Assembly: GCA_958496175.1 (NCBI GenBank)
Contig: OY292280.1
Span: 11,160,001-11,224,000, forward strand
DNA: 64,000 nucleotides
Direction of reading: 5' to 3'
DNA from: Sisyra terminalis
Taxonomy: Eukaryota > Arthropoda > Insecta > Neuroptera > Sisyridae
In this document: one piece after another, positions 11,701 through 20,870 of the stretch
Numbering within the stretch: the first letter of the stretch is position 1
Layout of the letters: each line of letters starts with the position of its first letter
Made by a program: the position numbers and the translations under genes
The notes under the pieces: model-generated
Databases searched by the model: none
The model's input: only the letters and a program-made list of their open reading frames with translations
What the model was told of the DNA's origin: nothing

Positions 11701-11864
11701 GTTTTGTTGTTAATTATTTCAGCTTTTAAAAGATGAATGATATTGTCATTTATCAATGAACAAGTAGAGCCGTTATCATATACAGCTTTAATTTTATGTT
11801 TATTTGCTTGGACCTCTATATTTATTAAAGAACATGGTGTGGGCTTATCCGGGCTTCTTAGTTT
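8787..11864 (-). CDS. pol: Pol polyprotein (PR-RT-RNaseH-IN), by -1 frameshift from Gag
   Basis: The frame is 1,025 codons if entered by slippage at the end of gag. It opens with a retropepsin-like protease whose active site reads Asp-Asn-Gly (around 11778-11786) instead of the usual Asp-Ser/Thr-Gly, followed later by the LLLGLD flap-distal motif. Reverse transcriptase follows (FTAVDINSAF and YIDDILVFS carry the three catalytic aspartates). RNase H has EVDAS, YLECLAIKEA and TSDHKPLL. Integrase has an N-terminal HHCC finger (HKFYGHIG...CKNCQIC) and a D,D,E core (LDTIGG, LVDQFGAF, NPQSNGLNER). The order RT-RH-IN defines Ty3/gypsy. No stop or frameshift interrupts it. There is no ATG near the start of the open frame, which supports translation as a Gag-Pol fusion. 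Confidence 0.95.
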   Translation of the reverse strand, partial: KLRSPDKPTPCSLINIEVQANKHKIKAVYDNGSTCSLINDNIIHLLKAEIINNKTLLKTINGVDFSKNRAKIHLKIGKIEEGIEVIVVKNNNFNYNLLLGLDAIKKFKLIQDENLQIKQKWKNEIIDIKQLKEEEINENNIEKKEVIINKNVIKSFCKEELNHSEENKKEKIKEIIDKFQECFAKDKFDMGTIGNAEAQIKLKEDRFISKKPYRCSYPDRVEIESQISKLLEKGMIEETNSPFASPVTLAYKKEDGRRTRLVVDYTELNKIVVPEAQPFPRIDDIVENVNECKWFTAVDINSAFWSIPIRLKDRKKTAFITQKGHWQWKVLPFGFKNSPAIFQRALASIIRKNGLDEFCINYIDDILVFSKSFDQHIKHLQSLFEALKKEGVKLKLSKCNFAKRSIKFLGHVIENGRVHPINDNLVAIKEFERPRTKKMVRQILGKINFYRRFIDHCTQRLEPLHKLLKKDVKFEWTDECEKAFKDIKEYLCSSPILAIYDRDKDMVIEVDASRQGLGAVIKQTQEDGILHPIGYFSKKLTPGQAKKEIIYLECLAIKEAIRYWQYYLIGKEFLVTSDHKPLLNLKSKSRTDEPLGDLILYLSQYNFKIIYKKGSENIEADALSRNPILESFENEEDCLKLLNMIKIEKIYEDQSKIKNEIKQEKNIIKEGNINFKNIGNRKRIYVSKEMGLELIEKTHKFYGHIGSKQLLLKLRPYYYFKNMDKIISEYCKNCQICIKNKSRRMRPIGYLSKLGPATEPFEIMSLDTIGGFGGNKSSKKYMHLLVDHFSRYAWILTAKGQHAEDYIKLINPIAKENKIKKLLVDQFGAFKSNKFKEYANKCNIELIFTAVDNPQSNGLNERLNQTLVNRIRCRMNEDGRTEPWSKLAKKCTEEYNNTVHTSTRFPPSYLLYGKWSEVVPEELQIKRNLEEDRRLAVLYSEESFKKNKKRIDKRRSDKEIKVGDLVFVTKGNKLNRNKLEEIREGPFRVKKKISSTMYEVEDKKKEGSSKHHVNKLLPYSFNSGN

Positions 11865-12949
11865 AAATTTTCTTCTATGAAATCATCTATCTGGTCTTCT
11901 TTATTTAAATTAATTTCGTTTATCTTTTTATTAATTTTATTATTATTCCAACATAATTGTCTTGGATGGAATCTGTTTTCAAAACCTAATTTTTCGCAAA
12001 CCTCGCAAGGTTTCTTTTCTTTTTCTTTATTATAAGTATATATTTTTTTTGTTATTGATTCTTTATCTTTCTTTCTATATTCATCTCCATATTTCTTCAG
12101 TTCTTCTGTTAGATTTTGCATATTAATGATTATTTCTCTCTCCAACTTATTTTGTAGTTGAGTTGGCAATCCATAAACTATTAAATATAATCTGGTTTGT
12201 TCTGGAATATTAGGATCAGCTTCCAGTAGTAAACGTTCTTTCTTCATCACATAATCCAATACTGATCCATCAAAATATCTATAACTAAATGCTTTTCTGA
12301 TTGGTTCCCAATTGTTCTTTTTGAAAGTCTGGATAAAAGAATCTTTCCATTTAATCCAGTCCGAGATTTTCAGTTTTATTAAAGTAGCTTGGTACCAATC
12401 CATGACGTTACCCCCAATGAATAGTTTCATAGTTTCAATTTTCATATCATCCGATGTTATATTATATCTTTCGCACTCTTTCTCAAAATTTTCTAGCCAT
12501 TTTATTGGTTCAATTGTGCCATCAAATTTATTTATTAAGAATTTCCTTTCTAAGTCACTTACACTTAAAATGTTCGTGGATGACAGTTTATTTTCTAGTT
12601 CTATTATTCTTCTTAGTAAAATTTCGTCTGAACTTTTTGGTTCCTCTTTTTCTTGGTATTCTTCTAAATAATTTTCATGAATACAGAGATTGCCATCCTC
12701 GTCCCAATAGAATGTTTTAATTTCTGGAGTAATTTTTATTGCTATTTTCCTGTATCCGTTTATTTTTGAAATAGATTTAAAAGCATTATTCACTGTATTA
12801 TGCTTTTGTAGTTCGCTATGTGCCTTTAGATTTTTAAATTGTTCTGGTATTTCATACCAAGTTATCTTGTCTTCTGAAATAGCTTCCACGTGGTTTTTAT
12901 TTGACTTCTTTATGAGATAAAAAAAAATTTTTTCTTCTTTTTTCGCCAT
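11858..12949 (-). CDS. gag: Gag protein of the Ty3/gypsy element
   Basis: The frame is 363 codons, starting at an ATG only ~27 nt after the 5' LTR. The middle (roughly residues 130-260) resembles the retrotransposon Gag capsid region, with helices containing 'LENFEKECERYNI' and 'VMDWYQATLIKL'. Near the C terminus a single cysteine/histidine motif, C-x2-C-x9-H-x4-C (CEVCEKLG...HPRQLC), replaces the usual C-x2-C-x4-H-x4-C knuckle. The tail is acidic and the stop codon directly follows the slippery sequence. Gag would assemble the particle and bind the genomic RNA. Confidence 0.88.
   Translation of the reverse strand: MAKKEEKIFFYLIKKSNKNHVEAISEDKITWYEIPEQFKNLKAHSELQKHNTVNNAFKSISKINGYRKIAIKITPEIKTFYWDEDGNLCIHENYLEEYQEKEEPKSSDEILLRRIIELENKLSSTNILSVSDLERKFLINKFDGTIEPIKWLENFEKECERYNITSDDMKIETMKLFIGGNVMDWYQATLIKLKISDWIKWKDSFIQTFKKNNWEPIRKAFSYRYFDGSVLDYVMKKERLLLEADPNIPEQTRLYLIVYGLPTQLQNKLEREIIINMQNLTEELKKYGDEYRKKDKESITKKIYTYNKEKEKKPCEVCEKLGFENRFHPRQLCWNNNKINKKINEINLNKEDQIDDFIEENLN
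11861..11870 (-). promoter_or_regulatory. -1 frameshift site AAATTTAAAC at gag/pol junction
   Basis: In gag phase the sequence is A-AAT-TTA-AAC-TAA. It contains two overlapping canonical X-XXY-YYZ heptamers, A AAU UUA and U UUA AAC, immediately before the gag stop. A shift of -1 here enters the pol frame with no intervening stop (AAA CTA AGA...). Both heptamers are established -1 slip sites in retroviral or coronaviral systems. I did not resolve a downstream stimulatory structure. Confidence 0.8.
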
Positions 12950-12963
12950 CCTTGAAGAAATGT

Positions 12964-12996
12964 CTTTTAATCAATTTGTAAGTACGTGATTAAAAG
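12964..12996 (-). promoter_or_regulatory. Leader hairpin, candidate self-primer site
   Basis: The position expected for the primer-binding site lacks TGG. Instead the leader segment TGATTAAAAG is perfectly complementary over 10 nt to CTTTTAATCA inside the end of the 5' LTR, with 13 nt between them. This resembles the self-priming design of Tf1/sushi-type elements, where the RNA 5' end pairs with the primer site. The function is inferred. Confidence 0.4.
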
Positions 12997-13263
12997 TACT
13001 ACTTTAATTTGATTCTAAAAATAATAGATTTTATTTAATTTAAATTTACAATTCAATACTTAATATAATTCATATTGGATTATAATCAATTCTTACCTAA
13101 AAATAATAGAATTGATTAAATGTAGATTCTTCGGGATGGATAAAAATATAGAAAATATCTATTTATTATTAATTTTGACAATTTAGAATCTGTTGGCAAC
13201 GAGATTATTAACTAATCTAGTAGGTAGTGCTTAAATCGAAAATGGGGTATTTTAGATTTATAT
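12977..13263 (-). repeat. 5' LTR of the Ty3/gypsy element
   Basis: This copy is identical to 8479-8765. It supplies the promoter for the minus-strand transcript. Transcription would start after the TATA-like run near 13025-13035 in element sense, close to the 3' end of the LTR, if that run is used. Confidence 0.92.
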
Positions 13264-13511
13264 ATATATCGATATCGTTGAGTTATTGTTATAAAGTGTG
13301 TGCTATATGGCATTTAGTCCACATATAAGCGCCAAAATTTCCCCAACCCATGGGCGATGGGTGCTTATTTGTATATGTGTGCATTAGGCATCACTTACTG
13401 CACAGTAAATAACATGAAATTTTCGGTACTTTATATTTGTGAAAAAAAACCAAATAATTTCAATTTTACCCAAATAAATATGGTAGATTTGTATTTGACT
13501 GAAATAAAATA

Positions 13512-14429
13512 TTAGGAGTACAAATAAGCCGCACAAATAAATACCGCCGTTTTATTGTAGATGGCGCGGCACGGAGTTTCGGTTAGCTTTACCGGCTTAA
13601 AAAATAGTTTAGACATTCAAGAACAACCTAATCTATTAATATTATTGATTTTATATTGGTAAAATATAATTTTTATAAGTTGAAAATGTCAAAATTTGAG
13701 CCAAGTAAGCGTCATTTGCGGGAAATATTAGTTTACTTCTTTAATTTAAAGAAATCAGCTGCTGAGGCGCATCAATTGATCGTAGAAGCATATGGTGAGG
13801 GTGCTTTGAGTGAGAGAACGTGTCGAGAGTGGTTTCAAAAGTTTAAAAACGGTGATTTTGACGTAGAAGACAAAGATCGCAGTGGAAGGCCAAAAATTTA
13901 CGAGGATGCAGAATTGGAGGAATTATTGGAGGAAGATTCATCTCAAACACAAAAAGCACTTGCTCTAACATTAGAAGTCACTCAGCAAGCAGTCTCTATT
14001 CTATTCTAGACTGTTCTAGACTATTCTAGACACGAAAAAATTATTCTTCTGCATGACAATGCTCGTCCACATGTTGCGGCTCCCGTGAAAAAGTACTTGG
14101 AAACACTTGATTGGGAAGTGTTACCCCCCCCCCCCCCGCCGTATTCACCAGACATTGCACCGTCCGATTATCACCTGTTCCGGTCCATGGCACATGCTCT
14201 GACGGCGCAGTGGTTCACATCTTATGAGGATACCAAAAATTGGGTTGATTCGTGGATAGCCTCAAAAGACAAGGAGTTCTTCAGATGTGGGATTCGAATG
14301 CTGTCTGAGAGATGGGAAAAAGTGGTTGCAAGTGATGGGCAATATTTTAAATAAATTTATATCACCGTTCTTCTATAATAAATATTTAATTTGTGTTAAA
14401 AAACGGCGGAAACTTATTTGTGCTCCTAA
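13512..14429 (+). mobile_element. Internally deleted mariner element
   Basis: The terminal inverted repeats read TTAGGAG(T/C)ACAAATAAG at both ends, continue to a shared CCGCCGTTTT, and are bordered by TA on each side (13510-13511 and 14430-14431). This is the standard mariner target duplication. The element is 918 bp rather than the usual ~1.3 kb because the middle of the transposase is missing. Confidence 0.93.
13686..14354 (+). pseudogene. Mariner transposase, internal deletion
   Basis: The N-terminal ~107 codons form the paired-like DNA-binding half (helix-turn-helix segments including 'SERTCREWFQKFKNGDFDV' and 'SGRPKIYEDAE'). The C-terminal part resumes at 'LLHDNARPH' and continues through 'YSPDIAPSDYHLF' to the normal end. 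The region with the first catalytic aspartate is deleted, leaving only the second and third of the D,D,D triad. The two parts are in the same frame but separated by a TAG in a short TTCTAGAC-type repeat at the junction (14002-14031). A run of 13 C (14117-14129) encodes an extra proline stretch. The sequence is closest in style to the mauritiana-like mariners; the subfamily is not certain. Confidence 0.92.
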
Positions 14430-16135
14430 TATAAATATTGATAAATTTTTCATAAAATTTGTGGAACTCACACATTTGTGTAATTATCTTTAATTTGTTG
14501 TAATTCCGAGGATTTTATATTTTATTTTGTGAACATATTGATGATATACTACAGGAAAGGAATCAATAATAAATATATTTATACATTGTTTAAATAAGAG
14601 AAATTCAGGTTGTTTAAGATCTTTAATTTTTTAATATTTTATTATTTCAAAAAAACAACGTTTTTCTTCTGAATTTCTCTTATTTAAACAATTTTAAAGC
14701 TGAGATCTGATTTTTATCATCTATTATATTTATACAACTCAATGTATTTGAAGATGCAAAAATTTAATTTTAATGCGTAAAATGAATTGGTGAAGTCACA
14801 ATCTGAGATCAAATATTTTGGTGTGATGTCATTTATGTTCCCTAATTATAATTGTTGTATTCGTTATACTGTAGACAGGGTTTAAAAGTGACTCATATGT
14901 TTTTTTTTCCATCAACACTTCAATGAAAATGAGAAATTAATTGGTATTCTATGTGTATGTTTGAAATTATTTCGCAATGATTTGTAATTACTGAAATTTA
15001 ATCAAATTAATTGACCGAGCCTTTAATAAAAGACAATCATACCCGGACAATAATAGCTATTGTACAATTTTTAATAGAGATACAAAAACGGCAATTTTTC
15101 ATTAAAAGGCGTCACATTTATATCGTCATACTACAACCCATTGAAATATCAAATGATTGGCAATAGTGAGGAATTATTAAACGGATCAATATGTACTAAT
15201 TTTCTTATCAAAAAACGTTATTCAACAACGATCAATTGTCAATTGACAGTGGCAATGAAATCATTTAAGATAACTATAAAAATTAACACTCATTCCAATC
15301 GCCTTATCAAAAAACAATTAAATCATCAAAGGGTATTGATTTTTTCGGTATGACATTCACTTGTAATCACATGAGTCAATGTTTTACGTAGTTTTCAATG
15401 GAAAACCTTCTCAAATGTTCGTCACGAATTTTCTCGAAATTGTTCTATTGACAAACTGCCCCCTAACGGGAATCTACATAGTCACCTAAACCATACTGTA
15501 ATGGCGTTTCTTGTCATTAGCACAGCAAATATTTCCTCCCTCTTGTAATTAACCTTGGAGATAATGACAAAAAAATATCCAATAACGATTTTTTTTTGAA
15601 ATGATACATCACAATAGCTTTTAAAACTTACAAATTAAAACAACTTTACATTTTTTTCAGAGGTAACCATGCACCCAAAGGTACACATAAATTTTTTGCT
15701 GGGTCCTACCAAATTTGTTACAAAAGAACATAAGGAATTAAACGTTAATTATATTTACAAAAAAATCTATTAAATTTTTTTTGTCATTTCATCTACTTTT
15801 GTTAAGATATTGGAGCAAAAATTATGACGTCAAAGTTATTCCTCATAATTTTTGCACCAAAATCGACAATTTCCAGAATAAAAACAAATTTCTTTAAGAT
15901 TCCATAACTACTAAGAACAACTTGTAAAATTTTCCAAACCATCATGATTTTCTTGGAAGTGCATTGAAAAATAAACCAAAGTAAAAGGTTTGAAATTTTT
16001 TTTTCGGAAGATTAGAAAAGAAGTAATTCAAAAGTGGATGATGTGTACCCAAATTAAGAGGGTACAGGCAACTAATCCGGGAGTTTTATCGTTGTTTTAA
16101 CCGAACTGACCATCAAAAAACAGGTAAAAGTAGTG
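14430..16135. other. Intergenic AT-rich stretch
   Basis: The only recognised content is a copy of the inverted-repeat family at about 14590-14730 (aattcaggttgtttaagatc on the left, gaatttctcttatttaaaca on the right, internal CTGATGA motif absent). No gene or RNA was recognised in the remainder. Confidence 0.45.
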
Positions 16136-16139
16136 TTTA

Positions 16140-16600
16140 TACCAGTGGTTCGTAACCCTGTAGGCCCCCCACCAGTTTCATATGGTCATTCACCGATATG
16201 GTCATTCTTAATTGGAAAAATAAAAAATATTTTTTTCTAATCTCAATATCTGACAACATTGCATTTTCTGCTTTGTTTTCAATTTTATTTGCGAATAAAT
16301 CGGCCCAAAATGTTAATTTAGCCGCGAAAGATAAAATCATACCATATTGTAATTAAATTAAGAAGAAAATCGTGAATAGAATGAAAAACAAAGTTGAAAA
16401 TGCAACGTCGCCAGATTTGACCGACCTAAAACGCCCAACATAGGCCAACAAAGCCCAGCAACATTGAAATTATTTGAAGATACTAAAGGAAAATTCTTCG
16501 GTCATTTCTAGAAGCTGTTTGGTATATAAGAAATGACATTCAGCAGGACCTAATATTCTGGTTTAGAACCTAAATGGTTGGTAACCAATACGGGGGGGGG
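16140..16600. mobile_element. hAT-like terminus and embedded MITE fragment
   Basis: CAGTGGTTCGTAACC followed by a C-rich run at 16142 resembles the common hAT terminal motif CAGTGGTTC. Inside, 16245-16425 is a diverged copy of the palindromic MITE family (gacaacattgcattttctgc on the left, aaaatgcaacgtcgccagat on the right). A possible right end, 'ggttggtaaccaat', is near 16575. The boundaries are uncertain. Confidence 0.35.
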
Positions 16601-16913
16601 TAGGCGGTAGGCGCTTTATGCAAATCCGACACTACCCGTCTTCCTGGGTATCTTTTGAAGATTTCCCCCACCTTATTTTGTCCAAAAAAAAAACGGGACC
16701 TAACATTTAACGTCGAGGATTAGGACCTCAAACTTCAGTATGTAAAAAGGGCGGAAGCACACCCTAATAAGTTAGCATTGGAAACACTAAACAACCCCCG
16801 CCCCATAAAAAAAAATAAAAAGAGGGCACATTAATGATCAATTTTAATTTTATGAGTTATACAAATTTTGGTCAAGTCGTTATATGGTTTTGGCTTTTAG
16901 GTGTTATTTTTTT

Positions 16914-17138
16914 GGTTCATGTGTACTTTAGCACACCCACAATCTGGCAATGTTACATTTTCGACTTTGTTTTTAATTTAATTCCCGATTAAATCGGTCC
17001 ATAATGAAAATTTAGCCACAAAAGAGAGAATTATACCATATTAGAATTGAATAAATAAAAATATCGCGAATTAAATTTAAGACAAAGTGGAAAATGCAAC
17101 ATTGCCAGATTGTAGGTGTGCTAAAGTACGCTTGAACC
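16914..17138. mobile_element. Palindromic MITE, GGCTCAAGTG family, with 8-bp TSD
   Basis: Long terminal inverted repeats start GGTTCATGTGTACTTTAGCA and cover nearly the whole 225 bp. The target duplication ATTTTTTT is perfect at 16906-16913 and 17139-17146. It is non-coding. The family has at least eight clear copies in the window. Confidence 0.85.
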
Positions 17139-17930
17139 ATTTTTTTTAAATATAGTTGTTAAGATTTTTGCTACCACTGTTCCCTCCTGGGATGATCAGA
17201 GGAATGAGAATGTTTTTTTAAAATTTTGTCAAGTCGAACTAAGGTAGACTTGGAACTCTACAGATTCCATTCCTGCCTAATACAATAAAAATTTAAAAAT
17301 ATTATTTCCATATTTCCCAATAAATTCTATCCATATATGAGGCTTTAAAATCCAAATCACCTAAAAAAACGACTGTACGTCACTGATCAATCAACATAAG
17401 GCATATTTTTTTAGATAATGAAATTGTCTACAAAAAAGATCTTTTACAGTTTTCCAATTTACGTTGGGATCTAACCATTACGTTGGGATTGGAGATCAAA
17501 GTTTTATAACATTTATAATTAACTAATCAACAAAAATGGTCACTTAGGGTGAATTGATAAATGTTTAGGCTTAAAAGATAATTATAATTAAAGTTTATTC
17601 CATAGTGATTCTTTGAGGCATACATTCTTTGTATATCTACCAACAAATTTCTGGAATTCCCTAATGACAATAATAATATTAATCAAATATTTTATAATCT
17701 TTAGTTCAGATTTTTGGTATTTACATTATAATGTTTATAAACATAACAATGGTGCAGTTCTAAGACTTTCTAAAGAAAAACAATAAATTTTATTTATTTG
17801 TCGCAAAATTAATAATTAGTACATGGATCTACATCCTTTTTATTGTCCAATATCCTACTAAAAATAAATAAAATTATGTAAAATATGGACGCAACCAATT
17901 TATTAAAAAACAATAAAGTTTCTGAACATT
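17139..17930. other. No gene seen
   Basis: AT-rich intergenic sequence without a recognised gene, RNA or element boundary. Confidence 0.45.
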
Positions 17931-17936
17931 AAAACA

Positions 17937-18310
17937 TGTTGACGTTGTTATTTTGCTATAATTAAACAACTCTTGTTAATTACATGTAAATAATAATTTT
18001 AATTTAGAAACCCTAAATTGTTTTTAATTCTTTTTGGACCAAAATCCTTCTAATCTTTTAATCCTGTTCCATCACCTAACCTAATAGGTATTGCTAAGAA
18101 TTTTTTTTTTCGAATAAAATTTAAAAATTCAACGGAATTTCGAACTCTTCAACCAATATACTTTTGAAAGGGATGCTTTTTTTAATAACTTTCAAATTCA
18201 GTTTTGACTTCATAAGAATCAGCTAAAAAAATTTCGAGTGCCCATGCGCGAACTCCATTTTGAAAAACAAAAAACGTTAGAGCTTTTTTTGAAAGCTCCA
18301 TTGTAAGAGT
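17937..18310. repeat. Copy of the NOMO 3'-flanking sequence
   Basis: The sequence is clearly similar to 38855-39490, starting just after the NOMO stop codon. Shared phrases include 'acaactcttgttaattacat', 'gaaaccctaaattgttttt' and 'catgcgcgaactc.attttga'. The copy here lacks the MITE that interrupts the other copy at 39025-39249. It is either a dispersed repeat or a duplicated gene flank. Confidence 0.7.
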
Positions 18311-18311
18311 T

Positions 18312-18520
18312 ACAGAAAAGACTTAAGTCTCTTTTAGATCGGTTAATATTTGGCAACGTTGCATTTTCTACTGTGTTTTTAGTTTAATTTGCGAATTAAT
18401 CGGCCATTAATGAAAGCTTAGTCACAAAAAAGACAATTATCCTATATTAGAATTGAATTAACAAATGAAGTTCCAATAGAATAACAAATGAAATAGAAAA
18501 TGTAACGTTGCCATATATCA
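18312..18520. mobile_element. Palindromic MITE, diverged subfamily (AAGTC..TTTTAG type)
   Basis: Inverted ends 'ggcaacgttgcattttctac' and 'gaaaatgtaacgttgccat' surround the usual centre (gcgaattaatcggcc and its partners). The outer tips differ from the GGCTCAAGTG subfamily. Similar copies lie at 23446-23635 and 23728-23942. Confidence 0.65.
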
Positions 18521-20870
18521 AAATAAATTCTATAAACTTATATTTTTTTTACAACAGTCGAAAGTTGACAATTTAAAAGATAACAATTTTATGATTTCGT
18601 AATCAGTAGGTACTCAGTAGAGGAATGTTAACGCCTACCAACCTATGATACTTTCTTTAAATTTGAAAAAAAAAAATAAGGGTGCAAATCTCCCTTTAAC
18701 CGACGTAAACCTTAATTCATTTCACAATACTATTGTCCAAAATTCCTTTTGGAATATTTTCTCCAAAATCTAGCGATTATCCAAGAGGGTGAAATTTTGG
18801 AATAGACCTGGACCTCAGGTCATTTTTTCCGAAATTGATAGAAAGTTGTATTTTTTCTTTAAAGCTGATAATTTTAATGATTTTAATATTTTGATAAATG
18901 ATTTTAATATTTATTTTTCGGGACAATAAGGCTTTAATTATTTGCAAAAAACGGTCGGATTTTGAGATACTTACTCGATTGGGGGTAGTTTTTGTCGCTT
19001 TTGTTTTATTTTACGGGTTAACCGGTTTTAAGAAAGTTTTTTTATGTTGTCATTTTATAGAATTCGCATATCTGTGTAGTCTTGAAATTTTAAATTTATA
19101 ATCTACCAGAACTCAGGGGTGGCCAATTTCTAATTAATTTTTAAGAACTCTCCAATCCACAAATTCTATAACATTTTTATTAAAACTAATAATTGTTTTC
19201 TAGAATCAAACAATGGAATTAACAAGAACTAATAAATCAACCCTTTTTTAACGTTTAAAACAGAAAAAGAATTATACTGTACTTCAAACAACCCCTAAAG
19301 TAAGATTAAAGAAATCGTTCAAAAGTGCTACAAAAATATTTTTGTAGAATCATATGATAGAAATTAAAATATAAGTTATCTCAAAGCAAATCATTTTTTG
19401 GCTAAAACTTATCAACAAAAAAAAAAACATTTCAGAGAATCTAAAGAATCGTCAATTTTGTAGAAGAATCTTCTACAAAAGTCTCCAGAATTAAAGATTT
19501 AGCAAATTATAAAGAGTATAAAAAAAATATTTCCGTAGGAAATGGTGTCCTATATCCCAAGAATGGTTACATGAATGAATCTGACCTTCAGTTAAAGGAA
19601 AAACACAATGTCTGTGGGAAAATATCCAGGACGCGTTCATCATCCCTTCATTAAAATCTTATAGACTCCACTGAATTTAACGATTGACCGATAGTGACAG
19701 TTTCGTCGCCAATTAAATCCCCTTTTCTCAGGAAACGGATAGGTATCAACATGAAATTAATACCAAGCAATTAAACAGTGTACAATATTTGAAGGGCTGT
19801 GGATACGGTTATTTATTTCGATTTTGTAGAACGTTTAATATTCTACAAAAACATATTGATTTTTACTTCGTATTGATTGTTCAGTGGGAAGTAAATGAAG
19901 ATGTGGGTGGATGTTATAAATACTATAAGTTTATATTTAGATGGATTTTATTTGAAGTGGCAAGAGATAGTAAAAAAATTGTTGATTTTTCCAGTTTTAT
20001 AGAAGAGATAGTATATAATTTTATAAGTACCCAAATTCCATTTAATTACTTTGCTGAACTCCAAAACTTTATTCATCCTTTTTTTCCTGAAATTTGACAA
20101 GCTTAAACTCGATTTTGGTAACTTTTGGATATTCAACCACTGAACTTTCTTGTTACAAAAGAATCCCGATTACTAGATGGGAAACATCCCTAATTTTAAA
20201 ACTTTTCTATAGAAACCAATGCTATTGTTTTTATTAGATGATATCACCAAAAATTCGTCACTTTTGTCTATAATTTTATGCAAAATGGAATGCATAAGTA
20301 CTACAAAAAATGGATGTCAAAAATTTAGACAAAAGGGAGATGATATCATTATGGGATTTTATATACAAAAATGCGTAGTATTTTATGTTGGTAAGTCAAT
20401 GTTGGGATAATTTATATAAATATCAAACAGATTCCTACTGTACCATGATTTTTTGATGCAAAAAAATTGTGGAAAATTTATAATTTATTAATGTAATAAT
20501 TTTTTTTCAGTTTTCGTTCGTACAATTGCACAATTTGTGCAATTTTTGCTTTCAAATTACAAAACATTAGTGTTGTATTACAAAATTTTGGTTTTAACAT
20601 GCATTTTTTGTCATTCTCATGATGAATTTGATATTTTATTGTGACACCAAAATAAAACGAAGATAATTTTTGCATTGGGGAAAAAAATGCTTAAGAAAAC
20701 GAAGGTTAGACGATATAGATAGAAGACAGAATTGGTTGGTCCGAAAAAATTTCGGGTGGGGAATAATTTTTATAATCGCTTTTATTGATTGTAAATAATA
20801 TTTACATGAAAGACTATTATTTGATTAAATAAATACATGAAAGAGTTACCCACAAGGTTATTTCGTTCAA
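18521..20870. other. No gene seen
   Basis: This 2.3 kb of AT-rich sequence has a few random-looking open frames, the longest about 100 codons near 19789-20097 with no ATG-led homology I can recognise. A local inverted pair, 'tagacaaaagggagatgata' and 'gatgatatcaccaaaaattcg', occurs around 20230-20345. Confidence 0.4.

Larger units (their letters stand above)
8479..13263 (-). mobile_element. Ty3/gypsy LTR retrotransposon, full length
   Basis: This ~4.8 kb element has two identical LTRs (8479-8765 and 12977-13263), a gag frame, and a pol frame with protease, reverse transcriptase, RNase H and integrase in Ty3/gypsy order. There is no env-like third frame. Both reading frames are uninterrupted and I found no difference between the LTRs, so insertion was recent and the copy may be competent. 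A polypurine tract sits at 8766-8775. The leader between the 5' LTR and the gag ATG is only ~27 nt and lacks a TGG-type tRNA primer site. The copy is inserted in a TA tract inside the 'gtggactaaatgccatat' repeat. Confidence 0.95.

Noticed and set aside
8479..13263. Endogenous retrovirus with env
   Set aside because: No third ORF exists between pol and the 3' LTR; only ~20 nt separate the pol stop from the LTR.
19789..20097. 102-codon plus-strand ORF
   Set aside because: It starts at a non-ATG codon, has random-looking composition for AT-rich DNA, and shows no recognisable domain.
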